Assembly (NCBI GenBank): GCA_028023455.1
Contig: JAQFVV010013401.1
Location: 1 to 64,000 of the forward strand
Reading direction: 5' to 3'
DNA length: 64,000 nt
Source: Epiperipatus broadwayi
Lineage: Eukaryota; Onychophora; Udeonychophora; Euonychophora; Peripatidae
Each line of letters starts with the position of its first letter. Position 1 is the first letter of the stretch. Positions 53,780 to 62,785 of this stretch are shown here, in pieces. The notes under the pieces are model-generated. The model ran no database searches and was not told where the DNA came from. It worked only from the letters and a program-made list of their open reading frames with translations. Both the position numbers and the translations under genes were made by a program.

Positions 53780-54115
53780 CACTAACAAGGGCTTTGAATG
53801 TTCCACCATCAGATTTTCAATGAAATGGAAGGCTGAAGAGTTGTGAGTTGGAATAGTTTGTAGCCTGTCCATTAAAGTATGAAGATTGGCTATCTTAATA
53901 TAAAGCTGAGCACTGATTATATATATGTGTGAGGATAGTAATCTAGACCAACTGATGATTTCTGGTTTAGCATGAAATACATATATTGGTGATTATTTAT
54001 CTTTTCAACATGTGTGTGGTCAGGTGGGTCAGCAATATGAGATGGCACTGAAAGTAGTGGGTCGTGTAAAAGTCTGAGTTCGAATCCCACATATATTACA
54101 CATATAAATGCAGGT
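53780..54115 (+). mobile_element. Family D repeat, long single copy
   Basis: From 5' to 3': GGGCTTTGAATGTTCCACCA, TCAGATTTTCAATGAAATGG, AAGGCTGAAGAGTTG, TCCATTAAAGTATGAAGATT, GGCTATCTTAATATAAAGC, the hammerhead block, then GTGGGTCGTGTAAAAGTCTG and a tRNA B-box-like GAGTTCGAATCCC (54076-54088). The same order is found in the minus-strand copy at 59.9-60.2 kb, which defines a unit of roughly 340 bp. The overlapping 70-codon minus-strand frame is not a gene. Confidence 0.75.
53947..53990 (+). ncRNA. Hammerhead ribozyme motif (family D)
   Basis: Stem I is ACCAA (53947-53951) with TTGGT (53986-53990). CTGATGA is at 53952-53958, and stem II pairs around GGTTT (TTCT against AGCA, one mismatch). GAAA is at 53974-53977, stem III is ATA/TAT around CA, and the cleavage position is after A53985. 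All core bases are present and all three stems can form. Confidence 0.6.
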
Positions 54116-54777
54116 TTAAGCTTGTACAATATATTAATTCATTGTACTATAAAAAACGTACATTAGCTTAGCCTCACTAGAAGAGTATGTCAAATCAGAT
54201 CATGGCAATAAAATAGATTGGTGATTAACATTGATTTTTCCTTAGATATTTCAAGAAAGAATAACAAAAGAAATTCATTATAAGATTTTATCTGACATTC
54301 AAACTACCTATGGTACTTGAGAGATGAATTTTAATATGGGAAGGTTGACTAATTTTAATAGTAGGATATAAGAATGAGTGAGGTTTCTCTTCTTCTTAAT
54401 TTATTTGCCTATGTTATAATAATATGCATTTGCCATTTATTATGATTCCATTTTATTTTAATGCATGTCTCTGTAGTAAATTTTGCTATAACTAATAACC
54501 CACTGAGCTTAGTCAAAGGATTATTCTCATCATCATCAACAGGATGATGGAGGTATTAAGAATCTGCGATAGTTTCATATTTAGCTAGAATTGATTATGA
54601 CCTCCTCTTTTTTGCTTCTTTTTACCTCTGTAAATAGAATATATATACAATAACTCTAAAATAGTTCCTACAGTATAACCACTCCTTTTAAAGGATAAAA
54701 CAATATTTGACCATCTATGTCTGAAAGTTCGTGTTTATGGTTTTGTATTTATAATTATATGTTGAACTGTTTCAATT
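54116..54777. other. AT-rich intergenic, unassigned
   Basis: A CATCATCATCAAC word near 54530 may be a solo RTE tail. Nothing else is recognised. Confidence 0.35.
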
Positions 54778-54792
54778 TTCTAATATTAATTA

Positions 54793-55195
54793 ATACACAG
54801 AGCATATAAATAGCTAAAGCAAGCTCTTAATTGATAAGTGTGGTAAGAGAAAGTATCTAAAATTTCTATCCAGAACATTCCTATCTCCAGACCAATTGGT
54901 TACGAGCTTATGGATCACCTCAGTGAAGAGATAGAGTATTCAGACACCAGTGAAGATCTATAATATTCAAACACTAGTGTCTGAATATTCTAGTTCTTCA
55001 CTGAGGTGAGCCATAAGCTCGTAAGCAATTGTTCTGGAGATAGGAATGTTCCAGATAGATTTTAGATATTTTCTCTTACCACACTTATCAATTAAGAGCT
55101 TGTTTGAGCTATTGGTATGCTCTCTGTATTACATTTTTGTAAATATAAGCTTATAAAAGTAATGCCATGTTATATGTGACTTGCTTTTTTGATTA
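54793..55195. mobile_element. Family A foldback element with 15-bp target duplication
   Basis: TTCTAATATTAATTA lies at 54778-54792 and again at 55196-55210, so these 403 bp inserted as a unit. The left arm (54800-54963) and right arm (54970-55130) are complementary. Each arm contains GCTCTTAATTGATAAGTGTG or its complement, and a hammerhead-like block (CTGAGGT at 55011 on the plus strand, its mirror near 54917-54924 on the minus strand). Both cores are damaged: CTGAGGT for CTGAGGA and GTAAG for GAAAC. The unpaired 3' end TATATGTGACTTGC matches the end at 10.7 kb. Confidence 0.8.
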
Positions 55196-55215
55196 TTCTA
55201 ATATTAATTAGTACA

Positions 55216-55425
55216 TGTTTTTACACATTATTTATAACTTTTCAAATACATTCAGCTGTCAGTTATAATACTCACACACAATATTTCAATATATTATTCT
55301 TTTTTTCCAGATGTTGCTGCTCTGACCAGTGATTATACTAGCAAAGGAATTGATCTTGGCATCTTTAGATTGATGAAAATTAAATATGACAATGCACTAA
55401 CCAACTAGGTTACTTCATCAAATGC
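55216..55425 (-). mobile_element. SINE family E
   Basis: Tail at 55225-55275 (complement of CTGACAGCTGAATGTATTTG), then the TGGTCAGAGCAGCAACATCT body, then a decayed head with CTAGTTGGTTAGTGCATTG near 55398-55416 on the minus strand. Confidence 0.7.
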
Positions 55426-55599
55426 AATGATTAGTAAAATTTCCATATACTTACATATGAGTATTCTCATGTACTTATCCATGAGGGTCATGATTTTTCC
55501 TAAAACACCTGAAGAATAGATAGTGGAAAAATCAGAAAGACCTTTAGAGGTAAGTATACAAAATTCTTTTGACTCCAGCCTTTGATCTTAATAGCTTGA

Positions 55600-55835
55600 T
55601 ATGTTGGAGCATAACCTTATAATCAGTATTCATGAATCTAAAGATTCCAGGCTTGATTCCCTTGCTAGCACTTTCAATGGCAAGGCCAACACACCTGAAG
55701 AAGAAGGAAGAGAGAAATATTATTCAAAACATCATGTTATATAGTAATATGTACGCTATTTCTAACAGTTAAAAGTACTTGAAAAGTCTAAATAAAGTTT
55801 GAATTTTTGCAAAACATTCAAGGAATAATATTAGA
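55600..55835 (+). mobile_element. SINE family E
   Basis: GAATCTAAAGATTCCAGGCT, TTGATTCCCTTGCTAGCACT, GGCCAACACACCTGAAGAAG, TTATTCAAAACATCATGTTA and the tail GCTATTTCTAACAGTTAAAA follow the family order. The A box is decayed (GGAGCATAACCTTATAATC). Confidence 0.7.
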
Positions 55836-56059
55836 TTGCAACTACAATATTTAATCACATTTTGAAATTTAAATAAGCACAGATGGTTTGTACTGAACAT
55901 AATGATAGAGAAAGTTAAAGAGGTATTGATTAATAAAGCAGACTGAGTAATACTCAGAAAAGCAAATAACATTTAGTTGAGTGTGTTTTGGAATACACCC
56001 ACTTAAATGTGTAATTTAGTACTTCTGGGTTTTATTTTGATTATAATGAAGGTAGCTCA

Positions 56060-56242
56060 GTGTTTATGGACCACCAAAAAGTGGCTTATCATGAATTTGA
56101 CCCTACAAGTGCTACAATAATTCCCACTGAAAGGAGTGACATCAAGAGGAAAATTAAGGAGGCATGGTTTTTAGCAAGAGATATAAATGCAATAAACAGA
56201 AAGGATACATGGTTCTCTATTTCAAAGAGGTGGACAATGTAA
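56060..56242 (+). pseudogene. Possible Penelope-like element protein remnant
   Basis: A 60-codon frame ends SDIKRKIKEAWFLARDINAI and NRKDTWFSISKRWT. The pattern of a basic IKEA-type helix followed by INR, D and a final Trp resembles the last part of Penelope-like GIY-YIG domains. It does not overlap the piece preserved at 41.7 kb, so the two could be different parts of one family. The upstream GIY-YIG motifs are missing. The assignment is a weak pattern match only. Confidence 0.3.
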
Positions 56243-57116
56243 ACGAGCTTGCATAGATTTGCATAAATTATTATAGTTGAAGGTTATGAATATGGAGCTG
56301 AAAGCTCTGAAAGCGCTTAGCCTTAAGAAATAATTATTACAATGAAGAATTTAATTTCACTACATGCGTTTTAAAGCGTATTAAATCTTACATAGTTGTT
56401 AAGGGTGAAGAAAAATCTGAAATTATAATAATTCTTATAAATGAATTAAAGATTTTTTTATATATATGAAGCATCATTAGTATTAACTTCAATTTATTAT
56501 ATGTCATTGATAATAGTGAACATGCATTTTTATGCATAAAAATATAAATATAACTTTTAGTTTTGTTTTATGTGCATGCTGAAAAAATTAACATTATATT
56601 GACATTTCTGCTGAATCCAACCAATCATATGTAAAGATACTCTAAATCAATTACGGTTGTTGCAACTAGGCTCAAAAATGATACAATTATTTATTTTAAT
56701 TTAAAAACATCATAAATAGCTAGTTTAAACTTTTTAAGACACATGATTGGGATATATTGCCCAACAAAATTTTAAATAATTGGTGAAAGGAAGGAAGTAG
56801 AGTGAAAGAACAGTATATGCTGCAACAGCATATACTATATCAATTATAGGCTAGCCAAAAGAAATATGCCTAAAGAAAAAGTAAAAACATTCTCATTAAT
56901 TTAATAAAGTTTATAATACAACAGCAGGCATTTTTCCATCTCTAATTTGTTTTCATTTAAAAAAAAGTTATTGAAAATAAAGATACTTTTTAAAGCATAT
57001 TTAATGTTATGAAGGTTGAATATTTTACTATTCATTTATGCTACAACAATTTTGTTATTATTTTTATTTTTTTGAATAAATACAAATAAGTGAACACACA
57101 CATAATACATATACAT
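56243..57116. other. AT-rich intergenic, unassigned
   Basis: Nothing recognised. Confidence 0.4.
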
Positions 57117-57895
57117 TCATCATCATCAACCATTCTCAATCTACTGCAGGATGAAGGCCTCTCCAAGTTCAATCCATCTTCGCAGATCTTTAGCTTCTCT
57201 TTTCCACATCACCTCTGCACACTTTCTTATTTCATCCATCCATCTCACATGTGGTCTCTTTCTGGGTCTTTTTACAATCTCTTGAAATCCAGTTTAAGAT
57301 TTCAATTGTCCATCTATTATCATCTCTTCTAGCAATATGTCCAGCCCAACTCCACTTCAGTCTTTTAATTTTTTCAATGAGGTCAATAACACTTGTTTGT
57401 TCTCTTACCCATATATTGTGTTTCCAATCTCTTCTTGTTACTCCCAACATGCATCTCTCCATACTCCTTTAAGTGGTCTGAAGTCTCTGTATTGCTCTTC
57501 TATTAAGTGTCCAAGTCTCAGAACCATAAGTAAGAACTGGTAAAACACATTTATTAAAAACCTTCCTTTTTAAACACATAGGCATATTTCCTTTTAGTAT
57601 CAAGTTATTTCTACCAAAAGCACTCCAACCAAGTTTAATTCTATGATTAATTTCATCCATTATGTTTCCATCTGTATTAATAATCTGACCAAGGTATTTG
57701 TAACTGTTAACTTCTTCTAACTCATCAGAATCAATCTTTATTTTCATACTTTGAGAAAATCCATTAAACATTACTTTAGTCTTTTTAACATTTATCTTTA
57801 TTCTTACTTTCCTACTTTCATCTGATAACTCCTGCATAGCATTATTTGCAAAAACAACTATATCATCTGCAAAATCTAAATGACTTAAATAATCT
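57117..57895 (-). pseudogene. RTE-like LINE reverse transcriptase, 5'-truncated
   Basis: On the minus strand from about 57895: YLSHLDFADDIVVFANN (the RT catalytic FADD box at 57862-57873), ELSDESRKVRIKINVKKTKV, VNSYKYLGQIINTDGNI, GWSAFGRNNLILKGNMPMCL, PVLTYGSETWTLNRR, then after a frame change MERCMLGVTRRDWKHNIWV and LKWSWAGHIARRDDNRWT. This is the C-terminal half of an RTE-type endonuclease-RT protein. Frames run unusually far (187 codons in one piece), so this copy is younger than the Tx1 and Jockey remnants. The residues upstream of LSHLDFADD are not RT-like, which marks the 5' truncation. The 3' end has the CATCATCATC tail (GAT on the coding strand) at 57117-57130. Confidence 0.85.
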
Positions 57896-59149
57896 TGTGT
57901 GTATATACATAATATTAAATTAAACAGATCTAAATAATATGAATAATAGTTTGAATGATAAACACCTAATTTAAATGTGCTATGATGTTTAATACAATTC
58001 CCTCTAGTGATGAAGCTGCGATGCACCACCAATCATTTTCATTCATTTCTAACTCTTAAATGGATGCTAAAATTAGATTGCAACACTTGTAAATAAGAAA
58101 TTTTAAATCAGCAGAGACATCCACATAGTTTCATTCAAATTGGATTTAATCTAATTCACAAAGGCAGAGATAATTGTAACTTATTTTAACAGCTTTTAAG
58201 AAACCAAACTATTGTATATGAGAGGCACAATAAACATTTCTTTATAATTGCTGTGCAGTGAGCAGAAAGTAAATAATTGGCAAAGGCAGAATTGAGATAG
58301 TAATCTAGTATTAACATATGAGCATATTTACAAATGTACATGGCCTATTTAAGGCATATTAAAATAATAAAAGATCGTGGCAACCTGTACATAATAAACC
58401 TTAGTCCTGCACTTGGACTTACAAACAAGAGTCTATGACTTACATTAATACCAAAACATGTAGACCAACTTCTGGGGATTTATATATCGCTCAAGACTTC
58501 TGGAGTTTTTACTAATATTACCAGATACGGTGTTTTTTTTATATACCCTTGGTATTTTTTATCCAACTCATCATTTATGTCATTTTTTACAGTTGTCTGA
58601 TCATATTATAAGGCCAGCTATGCAACTCTATGACCTAACAAACAACATTCCTACACATTTGTAGTTATATTGCAACATATTTATTGTTACAGTTATTTAT
58701 ATAATTATTATATATGTAATTATTTACACACAATTATTATACTTAATTACTGTACCAAGTTATTATTTTTATTCTATACAAATACTATACATTTATTGTT
58801 GCACACACATATATAGTTCTTGTTTGACCTTCGACACTGCAATAATATATATAATACATGGAGAGATGAACTCCAAATTTAAAGATGTGATACTTGGCAC
58901 AAAATCATTCAGTATTAATTCTATGATGAAACAAACCAAAGTGAAATCACTTTCCTACAATTACATCTTTGGAAATTTAAAAGTTTATGCTTACTGCTGC
59001 TTCAGAAATCCATATAAGATCTTAGAAATGAGTGACCATGTTTTTATTTTTGTTTATTGCATTACAGTTTCACATTTCTGAATGTTACAATACATAATAA
59101 TTGTACATTTAAAATAGGTGTTTACATCTTCAACTATATATATATATTA
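57896..59149. other. AT-rich intergenic, unassigned
   Basis: No repeat matched. An 85-codon frame at 58824-59081 has no recognised motif. Confidence 0.4.
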
Positions 59150-59752
59150 TCAATAGATGGCGTTTTACCAAAACCACCAATCAAGTGTAAGCGCAAACGA
59201 AAGAGATAGTGAATTCTGACTCTTTTGTCATTTATGTAAACAAATATTTACATTTGTTCGGTGGTTTTGGTAAAATGCCATCTATTGATCATAAATACAA
59301 GTGATAGCAAGTTAATGTGATTATAACTTGTTTTTTTTTTTCATAAATGTACCTTTAAAGGTTTTTACAATGATATATATTGCAGAGGCTTTGACTATGT
59401 GGTGAAACTGAACTGAGATCAGACCCATGTAGCTATCTGGCTTGTTAGGCTGGGTTTGAAGACTTTACCGGTCTGAAAAATTCATGCTTGCAAACTGATA
59501 GAAACTTTTTGCATAAACACTTGGAGTCAGTGTTTAGATCTAGTTTCTAGCTCTATCCTTCACTGATGATTAGCAAATTAGCTTGAAATCAGCTGATCTG
59601 AGGGTGGGCAAACGAAAGAGATAGTGAATTCTGACTCTTTTGTCGTTTATGTAAACAAATATTTACACTTGTTCCATGGTTTTGGTAAAACGCCATCTAT
59701 TGTTCATAAATACAAGCGATAGCAAGTTAACTTGATTATAACTTGTTTTTGT
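59150..59752 (+). mobile_element. Family A-type tandem repeat, 409-bp period, with hammerhead
   Basis: ACGAAAGAGATAGTGAATTC begins near 59203 and again near 59612, and similarity continues for about 140 bp to TTGATTATAACTTGTTTTT. The intervening part is homologous to family A (AGGCTGGGTTTGAAGAC, GGTCTGAAAAATTCA) and contains a hammerhead. Before and within the first copy, TCAATAGATGGCGTTTTACC (59150) and its complement (59260-59288) form a 30-bp inverted repeat that closes a hairpin of about 140 bp. The second copy keeps only the right half of it. Confidence 0.75.
59557..59604 (+). ncRNA. Hammerhead ribozyme motif (family A, intact core)
   Basis: Stem I is CCTTCA (59557-59562) with TGAGGG (59599-59604), one G-U. 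CTGATGA is at 59563-59569. Stem II is AGC/GCT with a T-T mismatch at its base. GAAA starts at 59585, stem III is the palindrome ATCAGCTGAT, and the predicted cleavage is after C59598. The full core is present, the best of the family A copies. Confidence 0.6.
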
Positions 59753-59894
59753 TTTTCATATATATGTATATTATGAAAAAAAATCGCTACTCTTTATGGG
59801 ATAAACAATAACTGTATACTAATTGGTTTTAAAGCTATTATTTCTGATGAAAAGATTTCGGTGTTTAAACTTTCAGTGTGTTGAAAATAAGTAT

Positions 59895-60235
59895 GTTTGC
59901 TTATGATATATGTAATATATAGGGTGTATGGGCACAGACTTTCACGCGACCCACCACTCTCCACTTTATCTCATAACACTGATACATTTGAACACATATA
60001 TGTTGAAAAAATAAATAATCACAAATATATGTATTTCATGATAAACCAGAAATCATCCGTTGGTCCAGTTTATCATCTCTATACATATATGCAATAAGTG
60101 CTCAGATATATATATATATTAAGATAGCCAATCTTCATACTTTAATGGATAGGCTTCAATCCACTCCACACTCCAACTCTTCAACCGTCCATCAAATTGA
60201 AAATCTAATGATGGAACGCTCGAAGGCCTAAAGTG
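59895..60235 (-). mobile_element. Family D repeat, long single copy
   Basis: Reverse-complement counterpart of 53780-54115 over nearly its whole length: TCCATTAAAGTATGAAGATT at 60127-60146, the hammerhead region near 60020-60070 (core changed to CGGATGA) and GGGTCGCGTGAAAGTCTGTG near 59933-59953. Confidence 0.7.
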
Positions 60236-60383
60236 AGTCAGTCCGATATCTTGTTCAATGTGTCGATAGTTTATGAGATAATGAAGTGTAATTCATAAGA
60301 ATTAGACTTTAAATGTGGTCATTTGTCATTGTATTTGTAGACATTAAAAGCCTTAAGCTAAATAAATCAATGCAATAATTAAA

Positions 60384-60557
60384 TTACGCCAACTTCAACA
60401 GTAAAACAGTCCAGGCAAAGAAAATAAACTGTCTAACACAACCATTGGTTTCACTGCTAAAATCACTTAAAAGGTCAGCTCTTAGCAATGAAACCAGCGG
60501 GCGTGTCATGCAGTTTGTTTTCTTTGGCTAGTCTGGGTTACTGTTGAAGTTGAGGTA
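60384..60557. mobile_element. MITE-like TIR element, family G, 174 bp
   Basis: Inverted ends of about 50 bp: AATTACGCCAACTTCAACAG ... AAAGAAAATAAACTG on the left, complementary to CAGTTTGTTTTCTTTGGC ... GAGGTAATT on the right. The interior includes GTTTCACTGCTAAAATCAC. The end sequence matches the 45.3 kb element. Confidence 0.7.
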
Positions 60558-62330
60558 ATTTTGATGATTGTATTTATAAGTATATACGATTATATATTGC
60601 AGGTAAATAAATACATTTATAAAGATAAAATAAAAACGTTAAAAAATTCATATGTTGCAAGAATTTTATTTAATTTCATCCATATGTTTATTTTTTTCAA
60701 ATTTTAAATCAATATATGATTTTAAAAAAAGAAAAGAAAAGGAAACAACTTTTAGAAAACAATATAACGAATGTGAAAATTTTGCTAATTTTATTGAATC
60801 TGTAAGCACTACGTCTATTTTTTATGTTTTGCCAGCGTTGATTAGTTGAAATGGTTAATCATATTTCTGAAGAAAATCCATTTGAGAATTTCTTTTAAAC
60901 TTTCTTATTAACGTTTATTGTTTTCATTTACTGTTTCTTGACTAAGAATAACGAAGGTCCCCAGGCTGATTTCACTTTAAATAAGATTATTTCAGATCTT
61001 TTGCTATTTTTGTAATTTTTTCAGCAAATAAAAGTTGTTATTAACTAAAATGGTTTCTAAAATAATTTTAAAACTTATAATACAGTAGAAAAACAGACAC
61101 TCACAAAATTTAATTAAAATATAATAAATGCAACTCAGTCTTCAAATATTCTATTAATTAGGAACCTATTTTTTAGCAAACGACCTCCCCTCCCATATCG
61201 AATGACAAGCTGTTCCGAAGTGATTAAAATTGAGTTATACCTCATGGACCTTGAGTTCAAGTGCCTATCCCGCTACCACTATATTCCAACACTCAGGACA
61301 TTAATTTATAATACAAAACACTTTGGACCCCCACAAGTATGAGTGTAAAAATTTATATGTAATCCCCATTCAACATCAATTATAAGTTCTTTACAGATTC
61401 CATAAGTACTTATGAATTTTCTTTTAGATAAAAAATCACAACTGGTCTATCTAGCTAACCAGGTATTGGTCAGAAAATGAAGGTCTAGAGTGTAGACAAT
61501 CTTATCTAAATGGTATAAAAAATTGGTGAATATGGATTGCAATATTTTTAATTATCTTCTTTTGGAGCTCATTGGTGTATATATCAATGTTTAACTACAA
61601 TGATTTACCTGAGCTATGATTGGTGAATTATGTGCATAGATTTTAGTGGTATAATTAATGTTGGAAAGGAATGCTGTCAGTTTGGTTCATGTCAGTTACA
61701 ATTGATAAATTTGTGTATAAACTTTAGTGATATAACTAATAAACACCACATGATCACCATTTCTTATGTTTGCTCTTAACTGTTATTAAAACAGGCAAAA
61801 CTAATACTGGAAAGGAATGCTGTTACTTTCTTAGAACCCTGAAACTTCCTGTGTATGGGTGGTTTGCATCATCTGCAGGTACTGTAGTGACTGTAAATAG
61901 CAGCTTCTTGCTCTGTTCAATGTCTGAACATCAGAAAGTTATTTTGTGTTACCTGTTATTTCACTCAAAAGGACTTCAATATAAAGCAAGTTTATTATCC
62001 TTATTGTAACTAATCAGATCCACTGATCCAGCAACCAGTTGGTCTGTTTATTCTATAAGCGATTTATTTATGTTTATTGATATTCTTTAGCCAGACTCAT
62101 TCCAAGTTGAACCCATCCTTGATAATATTATACTAAAGACAAATCCAATATTTGAGAATAAATTTCTGCTGAATTCTTTCCATATTAGCGTTAGTTATTT
62201 ATTAAGGTACACAACGTTTTAAAATAAGCTTTTAAAAAATGTAAAAAAAAGTGATTTTTAAATAATGCGTTTATGTAAATAGCTGACTAAATAATAGAAA
62301 ATAACAAAATAATTAACAAAGTAACCCACC
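60558..62330. other. Unassigned intergenic
   Basis: 61590-61850 contains a loose internal repeat (GGAAAGGAATGCTGT at about 61661 and 61810, 149 bp apart). The 79-codon frame at 61770-62009 is not recognised. Confidence 0.35.
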
Positions 62331-62578
62331 TCTTGGTTAATTTGCCGTTCTTGGAAAATGTCAAGAGATCATAGTAACCTAAATTGTTATAAAACAATTG
62401 GAAATTGCAGAAGTCATTTAAATAATAAATATTTGAGGCTCAAATAAATCGTAAAAATCAAAAAGGCCTCAAATATGTTTATTTAATTGACAATATACCT
62501 GAAATTTCCAATTGTTTTATAACAAGTCTAGATTATTAAGATTTCTGATATTTCCCAAGATTGGCAAAATAACTGAGA
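62331..62578. repeat. Inverted repeat, about 110-bp arms
   Basis: GGTTAATTTGCCGTTCTTGG at the left end is complementary to the right end (CCAAGATTGGCAAAATAAC). Inner parts TTGTTATAAAACAATTGGAA and AATATTTGAGGC are also mirrored. MITE-like or foldback; it lies 22 bp upstream of the family B element. Confidence 0.75.
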
Positions 62579-62599
62579 AGAGATTACTTTCTTATTTTG

Positions 62600-62785
62600 T
62601 ATGTTTTAGTTGCAGTGCTCTCAGATTCAAGGATCCTCACTGATGAAGGCCACAAGCCTGAAACTAGTCTGGGGATATTGGACGAGTAGGCACTAGATAG
62701 GGATTTTATGCACAAGCCTTCTGGCATTTATTGATTACTCTGATTGGCACAGGATGGCACTACACTATGGAGAGTTTTGGCTATT
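62600..62785 (+). mobile_element. Family B hammerhead-bearing repeat
   Basis: Same order as 12500-12715: GTGCTCTCAGATTCAAGGAT, the ribozyme, GGATATTGGACGAGTAGGC, GATTTTATGCACAAGCCTTC, TGATTACTCTGATTGGC. About 185 bp, no coding potential. Confidence 0.7.
62633..62676 (+). ncRNA. Hammerhead ribozyme motif, complete (family B)
   Basis: Stem I is ATCCTCA (62633-62639) with TGGGGAT (62670-62676), seven pairs including one G-U. The core CTGATGA is at 62640-62646. Stem II is AGGC/GCCT (62647-62650 with 62656-62659) around CACAA. GAAA is at 62660-62663, stem III is the palindrome ACTAGT, and the cleavage site is after C62669. Every conserved core position is present and stem II is fully paired, so this is the best candidate in the window for an active self-cleaving RNA. 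Stem III has only two pairs, as in Penelope-type hammerheads, which are expected to act as dimers. Confidence 0.7.

Noticed and set aside
61236-61290. tRNA-like words on the minus strand (TAGCGGGATAGGC and TTGAACTCAAGG)
   Set aside because: The spacing and arms do not fold as a tRNA, and no other copy is seen in the window.
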